Shown here: positions 18,591 through 28,469 of the stretch, in pieces
How the letters are laid out: every line of letters starts with the position of its first letter
How positions within the stretch are numbered: position 1 is the first letter of the stretch
Assembly: GCA_009103225.1 (NCBI GenBank)
Contig: RHPI01000249.1
Location: 389,019-421,432 of the forward strand
Direction of reading: 5' to 3'
From: Chlorokybus atmophyticus
Lineage: Eukaryota; Streptophyta; Chlorokybophyceae; Chlorokybales; Chlorokybaceae
DNA length: 32,414 bases
Notes under the pieces: generated by a model
Databases searched by the model: none
Seen by the model: the letters and a program-made list of their open reading frames with translations, nothing else
What the model was told of the DNA's origin: nothing
Program-made: the position numbers and the translations under genes

Positions 18591-19547
18591 TGGTAGCAAA
18601 AGTCGCTGCCATGAGAGGTTGTGTATTGCTTATTAATGCTTCATAAGCCCTTCTTAGCCTATTCCACATTAACCGGCATTACATTCAACCCGGCTTTAAC
18701 CGCGATTTTACCTGCACATCTTGGCCCTTCATGACCGGCAGGACTTGCTCGCGTCCGGTCATGACCAGCCATTACCGGTCATGCCGCGTAGTTTTCCGCG
18801 GCGACTTGCCACGTTGCCGCGCGCAGGAGCGACCCTGCGCGCCGACTCAGTCAGCTTCACCTCACAGCTTATTGTTAACCAATCACACTAACTGCCTTGG
18901 ATCGTTTCCGACGGTCGCCGAAAATCTACCCACTCGCGCGCAGCTTGCGCCCGGTGGGATTTGATCCCGCGACCTTTAGAGCTCCGATACCAATGTAACG
19001 CGGGGCTTAGCCGACTAAGCCATGGTAGCAAAAGTCGCTGCCATGAGAGGTTGTGTATTGCTTATTAATGCTTCATAAGCCCTTCTTAGCCTATTCCACA
19101 TTAACCGGCATTACATTCAACCCGGCTTTAACCGCGATTTTACCTGCACATCTTGGCCCTTCATGACCGGCAGGACTTGCTCGCGTCCGGTCATGACCAG
19201 CCATTACCGGTCATGCCGCGTAGTTTTCCGCGGCGACTTGCCACGTTGCCGCGCGCAGGAGCGACCCTGCGCGCCGACTCAGTCAGCTTCACCTCACAGC
19301 TTATTGTTAACCAATCACACTAACTGCCTTGGATCGTTTCCGACGGTCGCCGAAAATCTACCCACTCGCGCGCAGCTTGCGCCCGGTGGGATTTGATCCC
19401 GCGACCTTTAGAGCTCCGATACCAATGTAACGCGGGGCTTAGCCGACTAAGCCATGGTAGCAAAAGTCGCTGCCATGAGAGGTTGTGTATTGCTTATTAA
19501 TGCTTCATAAGCCCTTCTTAGCCTATTCCACATTAACCGGCATTACA

Positions 19548-19880
19548 CGTCAATCACATGGCCATGAGCAATCATCAAATCGCCTAGCACCGCAACACGC
19601 TGCATTACGAGTGTGTTCGCAATGGGTTCCACAAGCAGCGCATCCGCCGCTTGAAGGCAGGCGACTATGTCTATCGCATGACTCAAATCCACGACACCCT
19701 TGATATCAGCATCAAGCGCGTCATCTACAATGTTTTAAAAGTACTCCCTTCCGGAGTGCTAAACCCGCTTAGCAACGATGGCAAGCGCCCCAAAGACAAC
19801 TGGAGAACTGCGGTCCATGTCACCTTTCACACGATGCCGGCTTCAACACCATCCGACATCCCAGGCTCAGCTGCAGCAAG
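19548..19880 (+). pseudogene. Gypsy-E2: integrase C-terminal part after the TRIM array
   Basis: It resumes where E1 continues without interruption (ATGGCCATGAGCAATC). It encodes the SH3-like C-terminal region: LKAGDYVYRMTQIHDTLDI, IKRVIYNVLKVLPSGVLNP. It aligns with 1026-1355 and leads into the PHD finger. Confidence 0.8.
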
Positions 19881-19883
19881 CGT

Positions 19884-20016
19884 TGTGAGAAGTGCGGCAA
19901 CGCCGACGACGACACTCATGATGCTGTGCAATGGCTGCAACAACGGCATGCATTGCTACTGCCTCGACAACCCGAAGGACATCGTTCCGCTGAAGGCGTA
20001 CTAGTGTGAGGACTGC
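19884..20016 (+). pseudogene. Gypsy-E2: PHD finger
   Basis: Same C4HC3 pattern as at 1361-1495 (CEKCG, LCNGC, HCYC, CEDC), again with TAG (20002-20004) in place of the conserved Trp. Because both copies share the stop, it predates their separation. Confidence 0.75.
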
Positions 20017-20082
20017 CGTATCAACGGTCCTCCCCATTCTCGCTGTAGACTCCTCACTGAAGCAGAGACTTCCCCAGCTCAG

Positions 20083-20096
20083 AAAGGGGGGGGGGN

Positions 20097-20189
<93 letters not shown>

Positions 20190-20190
20190 G
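20083..20190 (+). other. Polypurine tract of Gypsy-E2, ~100-nt poly-G with one N
   Basis: AAA followed by G from 20086 to 20188 with N at 20096, then AGG, directly before LTR start TGTTGACTT at 20194. Same position as in E1 but about five times longer. The ORF read through it is an artefact of the homopolymer. Confidence 0.6.
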
Positions 20191-20193
20191 GCT

Positions 20194-20740
20194 TGTTGAC
20201 TTGCTCACATCTACATTGTTAGTAGAGCATTCAGCACGCAGAGCACACAGCAGTAGGGTGCAGCACATGTTGGCATCATATGTGTTCGGCAAACAAGTAG
20301 GTACAGGCAGGGGGGTATTCGCCTTTCGTACTGTGCAGCTACACTACCGAACATCATTAGGACTGCCACCAGTCCTCATCATGGCATTACCGCTGGGATC
20401 AACCCGGAGCACACAATGCTGCCAGGCCCGACAGCAGCTCGTGTGAAACGGTCCCAAAGGGACCAACGTTTTCGTGGATGCTCGCAGCCAAGCAGTGTTC
20501 CCGCGCTACCAGCATCAGGAGGCATTCCACTCAGCTATGCCTACAGCCGAACATCGACCCCGGCTACCGGCATGGGTCCCGCGCGACACTAAGCAGTTGT
20601 GAGTCCGTGTTCATAGGTACCTAGTACTAGTTCATTAGCCCGTACTAGCTGATCCATCATGAGTTGACTTTTTGTAAACTAGCCGTTATCTTGGAACTGA
20701 ACAGATGTTACTTGATTATAAAGGCTTCGAACTTCATCTC
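20194..20740 (+). repeat. 3' LTR-like sequence of Gypsy-E2, truncated
   Basis: Collinear with 1589-2150 (GAGCATTCAGCACGCAGAGC, AACAAGTAGGTACAGG, CTAGCTGATCCAT). Homology stops near 20740, where LINE-3 sequence begins. Confidence 0.7.
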
Positions 20741-21394
20741 TATGCGGGTGACAGACACTACAGCACATGGTTGCCCCGGAGCTTGTTTGACTTGCGACGA
20801 CACAAGTATAAACAACACCTTGCATTTATTCGTGCATTGTGCAGCAGCTCGGCAGGTGTGGTGCTGGCTGGGTACGCTCTTCGGCAAGTTGGGTTGTTCT
20901 TTTTTCCCTTCTGCAGTTGCCATCCTGTTCGGAATCGAGAATTGCCTTTTGGGACTCGAACTTTTCTTGCTGTATGATCGGCAGTACGGCTTGTGGCCCT
21001 CGGAGCCATTTGGTGTTTCATGTGTGCATGCCTATACGATCCCCACCCTCCTGTAATCGCTGGTCTTCGCAGTGCACTTGTACAAGCTGTCGCCACCAGA
21101 GCTTGCGGCAAATGGCTTACTATTCGTACCTCTCCGTTGATGGATGGTCTTCGTGCTGCTGCATTTGACTCTTTGATGTGGTGGGGCGTAATGGAGTTCT
21201 GTGCATCGTCACTGCTAGCATGCCGAGCCCCGAGTTGCTCTAAAAAGATTGGGACACTCTGTTGCGTCGAGTGCGTCGGTGTTATAGTTGAGTAGCTGGT
21301 AGTAGTGGTCGTGGTAATAGTAGTTGTTGTTAATTGATCGTATAGACTCTTGCTTTTTTCATATTCATTAATCTCTTGCTGAAAAGAAAAAAAA
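20741..21394 (+). mobile_element. LINE-3: 5'-truncated L1-type LINE, 3' end
   Basis: The zf-RVT motif CLTCDD, then LHLFVHC (20784-20840), is followed by AARQVWCWLGTLFGKLG, the usual block after it. A short frame before it (LYAGDR) matches LINE-2's LYTGDR. The 3' end is a purine run, GAAAAGAAAAAAAA (about 21381-21394), consistent with a poly-A tail. Only about 650 bp remain. Coding is broken. Confidence 0.75.
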
Positions 21395-22855
21395 TGGGTT
21401 GCGGAGGGAAGCCCCGTGGGCCTTGTGTTTGTGGGCCTGCTCCGCGTTCAGCTTGTTCCGCAGTGTAGGTCTATCGTACAGCATGAGCTTCCTTCAGACC
21501 AATGTACCCTTGTGTGTGGCCGTCGGCTCTGTGTTCACGCCGATCCAATGGTGGTATTGCGGCGTGGGCTGCAAGTATACTGCTCGTAGTAGTTGCGGTC
21601 GCATGTCGTGGGTGATGGTGGGGACTCGCAAGATCCCTACCATGTAGGTATGCCGCCTTCCTTGCACCACCCCCACGTCCACCGTTATTGCGCGTGCCCA
21701 TATGGTTCAATGGAGGTCGGTCTGCTGCCCTTGCAACTCATGAGCGATGGCAATGCGTCGCCGTTGTCGTGCTGCTTCGACTCCTTGTAGTCGCAGTATT
21801 GCCTCCTGCACTCCCTTTAAAGTGTCGCGGGCAGTGGTGGCAGCTTCGTCGTATGCTTATCGCAACGATCAAACGAGTGCTCTCAGCCATGCCGCTCTAT
21901 TGTCAAAGGCAATCATGGGAATTTCAGGGTGCGTGGCAATCAGCCAATCATGAATCGTGCCTAGGGTGCGCTGCCCTCTCGCATGCCGAACATCTGTCTC
22001 AATGCACTTTCCTCAAGCCGGTGCAGCAAGACTGCTTGCCGTATGAGGGCGGTGCGTAGTTGTTGCTCCCCTGCCATACCAGCTCCTGCTCTTTGTGTAG
22101 TGCGCTCTTTTGGAGTGAGGTAGCCGCTACCTGCATATCGCTGATCTTCAAGCATATCGTCAACTGAAAGACGCAGCAGCGAAGCAATCACCCCCCTCAA
22201 TTGTTGTGACGGCACCCTTGCCTAATCAGCAACAGTGGCTTGCCCCTGTTATGCACTTGCGGGTGCTATGGGTGCGACCAATGCGACCGCATTGAAGGCG
22301 CCAGCGGCGTTGGATGGCCCCGCAGTCGAGGCGGCAGCTGCGCATGCGCGGGCTGCTGCATGTGCTTGCCGGCGCGCGTTGATTTGTGCAGCCTTGTCCA
22401 CCTGCCATCAATATGCTTGTTCAAGCGCAGAGAACCGTTTCCGTCTGTTGCCTTAAAACAAGCCCGTGGAGCGCCGGGTCAGTGCGCAGCGGCATGTCCG
22501 CGATTGCCCCCACGAGGTCTTGCACTTGTCGGTGTTGTTGATGGAGCGGGTCCAAACAAGGGGGCTCAAAGTCAATCTGCTAAGAAGGCAATGCCCGACT
22601 CAGCCGGCTGGGTGTGTCTTGCAACCTAGCGTGTAATGCCCCAAACAGTTAAATTGCCAGCTCCAACACAAAAGGTCGCCGGTACGTGACCCAAAAGAAG
22701 CGGTCCCGCATTTGTGGAGCATTGCCAGCAAGAATCTCATCCTCCAGCTGCTGTTGCGTGTGCTGTGGCAATGCGTGATACTCCGGCTGTGGGAAGATGC
22801 GGTCATCGCGTGTCATGCGAGTTGTGCGCTCCGCCCTTTTTACCATATGCAATGA
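21395..22855 (-). pseudogene. Unknown decayed coding region
   Basis: Read on the minus strand from about 22852, long stretches look coding but are split by about ten stops and two or three frameshifts. Blocks include DDRIFPQPEYHALPQHTQQQ, LEDEILAGNAPQMRDRFFWV, HRQVQDLVGAIADMPL, an Ala-rich helix (QINARRQAHAAARACAAAA), RGVIASLLRLSVDDMLEDQR, LRTALIRQAVLLHRLEESAL and KGVQEAILRLQGVEAARQRR. The total would be roughly 450-480 residues, mostly helical and Gln/Ala/Arg rich. I do not recognise a family. It could be the gag-like protein of an unidentified element or a dead host gene. No zinc finger or catalytic motif is visible. Confidence 0.45.
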
Positions 22856-22984
22856 TGGTAGGTTCTATGCCGCGCCAAATAGATGCCAAGACGCAATTTA
22901 CTGATGATCCGCGAGGCACCTGTCGGGTGACATCAAGATGTGGTGGAGGGGCTGTCTCATTTGAAACCTTCTCTCGCCCGAATC

Positions 22985-23060
22985 ACCATTCTTATCCACA
23001 GGGCAAGCTGACCAGGTACAAAAATAGCCTCAACACTCCCACGCGGGCAGCTTGGCCTTC
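22985..23060 (-). repeat. Fragment of Copia-B family: LTR end plus internal border
   Basis: GGGCAAGCTGACC...TAC, then CTCAACA and CTCCCACGCGGGCAGCTTGG, match the end of the left Copia-B LTR and its first internal bases (7117-7184). This confirms the LTR/internal border of that family. Confidence 0.7.
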
Positions 23061-23880
23061 AACACCTTCGTCTTCAACTCCATCCTCATGCGTGACAAAC
23101 TGTCACGCACACCTTCGTTCTCCTTCATCTTTATCATCATGTAGCTGTTGCTCTTCCGCTTGGACACGATCTCCTCAAACATGGATCAGGCCAACTTATA
23201 CAAGTAGCAACTACACTCTGTAGTTCTACTCCTGAATCCGAGACATGGTCGCCACCACAAAGACTAGCCAATACAAGTAGCAACCACACACAGTAGTTCC
23301 ATTCCCAGATAATGAGTCCACACACAGTGTCCTCTCAGCACTCTACATCCCTTTCTTCAATTATGGTGGTCATCTTTGATGTCTCCTGCATGTGCTGTAA
23401 TGCTTGCCTTCGACACGCCTGCACCATATGTACATCAACGTCTCCATCGCCTCCCACTCTCGTGGTCCTTGCTAATGCCAGCTTCCTTAGCCCCCACGGA
23501 CTCAACTCCTCCTCTTGTCAGCGAACACCGTTAGCAACCTCCACACCTCGCGAACCCCTCGTCGCCCTGGAAACCTCCAGCCTTGTGGAATCCTCCACCT
23601 TCACACTTGCGAACACTCCCGGCGCTCGTGCCACGCTTTCAGTGCCCTTCCTTTAAACGTCACATGAACGCCATTCCTCATGCTTCGTCACTAGCCTTCA
23701 CTTGCAGTCACCTTGAGACCTTCTTGTCCACCGTTGGTACTGCCTCAAAGCCTTCTCATGCTTCTTCCACCAGTCATGCCGCTCCTCCATCAACACCACC
23801 GTGATGGTCCAGCAACATCTTCATCCATGTTGTAGTTGTTGTCATGCGCGAGCATGTAGTGTTATGTGGATGAAGCCCTC
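23061..23880 (-). pseudogene. Probable internal remnant of a Copia-B-family element, product unknown
   Basis: On the minus strand one frame stays largely open with about four stops: VVLMEERHDWWKKHEKALRQ, VKVEDSTRLEVSRATRG, LRKLALARTTRVGGDGDVDV, HMVQACRRQALQHMQETSK. It lies where the interior of the element ending at 23035 should be, but no copia domain is recognisable. A ~36-bp direct repeat (ACAAGTAGCAAC...) occurs at about 23200 and 23275. Function unknown. Confidence 0.35.
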
Positions 23881-24784
23881 GGGGCTGGCGGCATGAATAA
23901 ACCTTGGGATTTCAGCTTCCATAGCCATTTTGCAGGTTTTATGTGTTAGGTTTTCATTGGGAAGTCATAATTAAGTCCTTATGGACGTGAGAGAGGTGTG
24001 TTCGAAGCGTATCTACAGTAAGATACCGAGCTGACAGCATACTTGGATTACTATAATATCCTGCGCAGCTGTTCGGGAGTTGTGATTTTGAAATGGCAAA
24101 ACTTATGGTTGGGATGGCGGTTTGACCGTGGGTTGGCGTCCAACCAATGGCGTCTTGAAGTGTACTTGAAAAGGATGAGGTTGGATAAGCCTTTCCTATT
24201 CGTGTACTGTTACTTGTCACCGCAATTATGACTGTTACGATGCTGGTGCAGACTGACAATTAGGGTAATTGGAGAGTTAATCGGGTTTAGGCTCAACGAG
24301 TGGTATATAAGGCTGTGCTAGCTTGTTTCCGAGTTTGGTTGGATGCAAGTTGGCCTACTGGAGTGCAAGCAACAACACCTTTGAGAAGAGGTTCTTGGCT
24401 GAGCGAATGCTTGTGCACATGCTTGCTTGTATGATGTGTGTGCACGTGTTCGTTGTTGTGCATGAAGGGGTGTGCGTCACTGTCGCGACTTTGATGCACC
24501 GTATGGGCTGCCTAATCATAAGCATTGAGTGAGGATTGAGTTTGGACTGCTCTACACAAATGAACGGCTGATTGCAAGTCAAGTTGTGGTTGGTCTTGCC
24601 TACCATTTGCAAGGGGACACGCATCTTTCACTTGCATCCAACTTGCTCTAGGTAGAATCGAGTTGCAGGCGACTTCATGCCCACAGATCTGGAGAGGACT
24701 GGCACTCACGCCCATTGAAGGTGCCCTTAACGAGAGGAGCATCAAAAGGAAGGATCACTCCGGTGGAGGGGCCTTGCCGAAGAG
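23881..24784 (+). promoter_or_regulatory. Leader / probable 5' LTR of Gypsy-D
   Basis: No gene is seen. A TATA-like GGTATATAAGGC lies at about 24301, 480 bp before the gag start. That fits an LTR promoter followed by primer site and leader, but I found neither a clear TG...CA border nor a tRNA-matching primer site. The last 100 bp are purine-rich. Confidence 0.35.
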
Positions 24785-25680
24785 ATGTTGTCAAGTGACG
24801 AGGAGTCCGACATCGAGGACAAGGGTGGAGTGATACCTGATTCAGCTTCAACAATGGATAGCACACTGAGATTTAGTGGAAGGCTTGGCACGGCGGACCT
24901 ACGCAACTTTATCGACCGCTTCGACTCCGAGATGGTCAAATGGGAGTACTGGAACAAGTTGGGGTGGGACGAGCACAAAGCCTTCAACATGAAGCCCTTG
25001 TATCTGAAGGATGAAACCCTAGGCACGTGGAGAGAGTTAAAGGAGCAGCTGGAGGTGAGGGAGAAGGCGTTGCGGCTCGGCGCACCGGCTGCGTTTGAAG
25101 CGGAGTAGAAGAAGGAGCAGCCCGTGAAGAAGTTCAAGGCGCTCTTGAGAAAGACCTACCCACAATCAACACGTGCCAAGGTTCGTGAGCTGAGTTTCTT
25201 CAAGCTCAACGCGGGGGAGACGGCGCGGATGATGTATACGCGCATGCTCCAGCTCTTGACTGACACAGACTACAAGGTGATGACTGATCAGACCGTGGCG
25301 GTTGTGTACTTTCAACAACTAGAGGCGGACTTGAGGCTGAAGGTGGAGACCATGTTGAGTACTCAGTCCAAGTTTGGCACATACATGCTTGCGGATGTCT
25401 TCAAGGTGGCCGAGACGGCTGAAACTCAGCATGAGTACCTCAAGAGCATCGACCGGCAGCGTCGGGGGCTTAATCTGCTTAAGATTTCGGAAGAGAAGAG
25501 CTATTTGAAGCCCACGGCGACATCAGCGGCAAGCAAGGCAGTTGGTGGGAATCCGAGGCAACTCCGGCACGCCAACAAGAAGGTGTGTCGGGTCCAAATG
25601 TTGGTCCTGCGGAGAGCAAGGCCATATCGCGAGGGATTGTGGCAAAGGCAAGAAGGTTGTGTGCTCTCATAGCAAGAAGG
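24785..25680 (+). pseudogene. Gypsy-D gag with CCHC knuckle
   Basis: The ATG at 24785 opens an acidic N terminus (MLSSDEESDIEDKGG). Then come FSGRLGTADLRNFIDRFDSE and the gag helix region. It is interrupted by TAG at 25106-25108 after AFEAE and resumes in frame (PVKKFKALLRKTYPQ, AKVRELSFFKLNAGETARMM, VAVVYFQQLEADLRLKVE). This is the Retrotrans_gag-like capsid that builds the particle. After a frameshift at about 25550 comes KCWSCGEQGHIARDC (25599-25640), a CX2CX4HX4C knuckle, and a degenerate second one (CSHSKKGGHVNCW). A single stop and one shift suggest this element is younger than its neighbours. Confidence 0.85.
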
Positions 25681-26640
25681 GAGGGCATGTCAACTGTTGG
25701 AGCAAGCATCCGGAGGTGCGTCCACCACAAGGAGGGGCAATCGAAGCTCACTCAAGTGTGAGAGCGAAATCATCGATGTCGGAGGTGACAAAGGCATTGG
25801 CGGCAATGCAATCGGAGTATGCATCGTTGCAAAGCATGCTCGAGCGAGGGAAATGGCCCGAGAGAGGAGCGGAGGGTAAGCCAAGCAGCTCCGGAGGCTA
25901 TCTTGCATGTAGTGCGCTCACCGGAGGCACCAAGGTGGCAGCGGTTGCAACAACGAGAGTGCCGGCACGCCGAAACGCTGCATCAGCTCCTTCGACTAGG
26001 ATGGTTGAGGTGGAGGCCGCGCCCGTCCGCGAGGAGGGTGTGGATCATGATAGGATGCGGGCACCAGCTGCACGCATGCCTATGTCGTTCAAACTGCTGC
26101 CAACAACCCCGTTGGAGCAAGAGAGTTCGCGCTCGGATGGTGCGAAGGGAAGCAGCCCCGACTGCTACAGCAACGGCGCGACACGATGTTGGCATTGGTG
26201 GCGATGGTGAGCACAAGAGAGCGGACGAGCTGCTACAAATGTGTGTGAAGCTTCTTGAGGGTGCCAAGATGCTTTCCCAACAGCCCGCAACCCAAGCCAA
26301 TGAAGAAAACTTAAAGTTGACGGCGCCGTTGGAAGATGCGCCGTAAAAAGTTGCCGCGGTGGAGCTGGTCGGGCAGCCACTTGTTCGCTTGAAGAACCTT
26401 GGATTCAGCAAGGAACACGTGGTGGAGATGTTGCAAAGCGCTCTAAACACCACAAGGACTGCCTCGACAAAGTCTCATGACCATGTGAGCGAGTCTCATG
26501 AAGATATGGTGGCGCAAACATGCCGTATGGCTGCGCGCAGAGCTGGCGGCGTCGGAGGGGCCGGCGTCGAGTTCTCGCACTCAGCTTTAAGACTAGCTGG
26601 AGGAAGGTGTGGGGAGTGTAGGGGGGATGTTGGCACAGCT
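25641..26640 (+). pseudogene. Gypsy-D linker between gag and protease
   Basis: The frame from the knuckle stays open to 26210 (SSMSEVTKALAAMQSEYASL, RMVEVEAAPVREE). It continues after shifts as ELLQMCVKLLEGAKMLSQQ and VRLKNLGFSKEHVVEMLQSA. It is helical and low in complexity, with no known domain. Such linkers are common in algal and plant gypsy polyproteins. Confidence 0.55.
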
Positions 26641-27160
26641 TCCCGCCAATCGGCCGGCCTTGAGAGAAAAGATATCGCCGAATGTGGCGATGGTGGACAA
26701 CCGTGGTGGACACATCAGCCTAGACGGCTTCGTGCCCGGTGTTGTCTTAGTGGATACAGGTGCAACTTGTCATTTTGGGTGCTACAGCTGTTAAAGGGAT
26801 GGGACTCAGCCTCAAGGAGTGGGAGCCATGCCCGGTCATGATAAATTCCTCGGCGGGGACCGTAGAGGCCGTGTGCGGCATAACGGTGCAGCAGGTGGAC
26901 ATGTGCTTCATTGCGTTGGGGGGGTGCTACCACGTCTTTCAGAGGTCGATGCCTCATCACGGATATGAAGGGGCATGATGTGCTGCTCGGGCAAGACTTC
27001 TTGTTCCCCGTCGGCGGCAGTTGGTGCGCGTCATCAACATGATTCAGCAAGGACAAGAGCAGCCCATGGCGTACAGCATCGAGAATGTCTCAGCTGAAGA
27101 CGACAAACGCAAGCGCGTGAGAGAGGACTATCAGCTGGTGAGATATGTGTTAGCTTAGTA
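26641..27160 (+). pseudogene. Gypsy-D aspartic protease
   Basis: Retropepsin matures the polyprotein. The active site reads GVVLVDTGATCHF, with the catalytic Asp at 26753-26755. After a shift, GMGLSLKEWEPCPVMINSS and VQQVDMCFIALGG follow, then KGHDVLLGQDFLFPVGGSW (26968-27023), the conserved ILG-DFL block near the C terminus. A further coherent block, ENVSAEDDKRKRVREDYQLV, ends at about 27150. Frameshifts at about 26765 and 26965 inactivate it. Confidence 0.8.
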
Positions 27161-27573
27161 TGTAGTTAGCTGCACGGCATGGTTCGCGTGCGCATCGGCT
27201 GCGTGTGAAGTGGACGAACCTTTCGGTGGTTGAGTTGCTTCGCACGGTGCAGTAAGAGTACTCTTGACCACAAGGCTTGACGGCCAACCAGGTGCTGGAG
27301 CAAAAGCGCACAGCACAACACGTCAGCAAGGCTGATTGGCCGCCACGGGAGGTGGTGAACCAGGTCGGGCACAACATGGCGGCAGTGCCAACATTGGTGA
27401 CATACTCAGGCTCTTATGCATTCCGCAAGGGAGGGCCAGGGCTGGTGCGAGACTTACAAAACAGCTAGTTGAGCGCGAGCATGCGATGGGGTTCTTAACC
27501 AGTGCGACAGCGGCGTTAGGATTGAGTGAACAACATCGCCAGGTGCTGCTAGGACAAGCCATGGACTAAAACA
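27161..27573 (+). other. Degraded spacer between protease and RT of Gypsy-D
   Basis: Only short frames are seen (RARAGARLTKQLVEREHAMG near 27435). The N-terminal part of RT, expected here, is not recognisable. Confidence 0.4.
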
Positions 27574-28465
27574 GCATGGAGGATGTGTGGTGACTATCGG
27601 CCATTGAGTGAGAAGACCAAGGCTGATCGGTACTCTATGCCTATCCCCGTGGCTATCTTCGATGACACTGGTGATGCAAAGGTGTTCTCCATCGTGGACT
27701 TGAGGCAGGGCTGCAATCAGATAGCCATCAAGCCAGAGGACCGTGGTAAGACAGCATTTTGAGGAGTGGACCAGCTCCACCAATGGAAGGTCATGCCGTT
27801 CGGCTTGAAGAACGCACCTATCAAGTTTCAGCGTGTGATGGACCGTATGCTTCGTGATCTGCCCTTTGCAAGGTGCTATATCGATGACATACTGGTGTTT
27901 AGCCACACTCTAGAGGAGCATCTTGTGCACTTGAAGCGCGTATGAGAGCGTGTGCGCGAGAGCGGCATGAGGTGTCACTCAAAGAAGTGCTTGTTTAGAG
28001 CTGATCGCATCCCACATCTCGGCCATGAGATAGTGCCGGATGGAGTCCATATGCAACAAGCAAAGGTGGACGCCTTGGTGTAAGTGCCTGCACCGACAGA
28101 CATTAGCCAATCACGGGCGTTTCTCGACTTGGCGAACTACAATCAGAGGTTCATGGAGGGGTACAGCAAGATTGCAAAACCCTTGAATGAGTTGTTGAAG
28201 AAGGACGAGGCCTGGTGCTGGTTGAAGGAGTGCCAACGTGTCGTTGAGCTTCTCAAGGAGAAGCTATGCACCGCGCCGGTGTTGAGACGGGCGGACTACA
28301 ACCGTGCCTTCATCCTACATACGGATTGAAGCCAATTGGGCATTGGGGCCGTATTGTGTCAACATGACGACAACGGGAAGGAGTGCGTGGTCGCGTACGG
28401 CAACAACAGCACTAAGGCGAACTACAGCTCCTATGAGGGGGGGTGTTCGGCGGTAATTTGAGCCA
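27574..28465 (+). pseudogene. Gypsy-D reverse transcriptase and start of RNase H
   Basis: A single frame holds RT motifs of the Ty3/gypsy type: RMCGDYRPLSEKTKADRYSM, AKVFSIVDLRQG (motif A), KTAF-stop-GVDQLHQWKVMPFGLKNAP (motif B), CYIDDILVFS (motif C, 27880-27903), GMRCHSKKCLFRADRIPHLGH, FLDLANYNQRFMEGYSKIA. The RNase H start follows: AFILHTD-stop-SQLGIGAVL and NYSSYEGGCSAVI-stop-AI. Catalytic Asp residues of motifs A and C remain. Five in-frame stops (27760, 27943, 28081, 28327, 28459) but no frameshift occur over 890 bp. Three of the stops sit at conserved Trp codons. The gene ends abruptly at the LINE-2 tail. Confidence 0.92.
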
Positions 28466-28469
28466 TCGC

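Larger units (their letters stand above)
18130..19547 (-). mobile_element. Tandem TRIM-like array: four LTRs, three internals, 432-bp period
   Basis: Four 122-bp LTRs start at 18130, 18562, 18994 and 19426, with three 310-bp internals between them; total 1418 bp = 3 x 432 + 122. Each LTR begins TGTAACGCGG and ends CATTACA (CATTGCA in the first), giving TG...CA ends. On the minus strand the base after each LTR is followed by TGGTATCGGAGC, an 11/12 match to the classical initiator-Met primer site TGGTATCAGAGC. Flanks carry CGTC on both sides (18126-18129 and 19548-19551), and E1 has a single CGTC at the matching uninterrupted site. The size, LTR length, primer site and lack of coding match terminal-repeat retrotransposons in miniature. 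Units 2 and 3 appear identical, so it is recent or homogenised. Confidence 0.85.

Noticed and set aside
18299-19396. Three identical 77-residue ORFs at 432-bp spacing
   Set aside because: They are simply the plus-strand reading of the repeated TRIM internal; there is no motif or codon signal, and the primer site places the element on the minus strand.
18130-19547. CRISPR array or satellite
   Set aside because: The repeat unit is 432 bp with no unique spacers. The LTR-like ends, primer sites and target duplication explain it better than a satellite.
20006-20446. Poly-Gly (plus) and poly-Pro (minus) ORFs
   Set aside because: Produced by reading the G homopolymer; they contain an N and join unrelated flanks.
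25983-26453. 156-residue minus-strand ORF
   Set aside because: Shadow of the Gypsy-D linker; no family pattern.
27760-28461. UGA (and UAG) reassigned to Trp in the host code
   Set aside because: Three Trp positions read TGA, but TAG also occurs at Trp sites, TAA and non-Trp stops occur in the same genes, TGG is used for Trp in the same frames, and frameshifts are common. Pseudogene decay is simpler.
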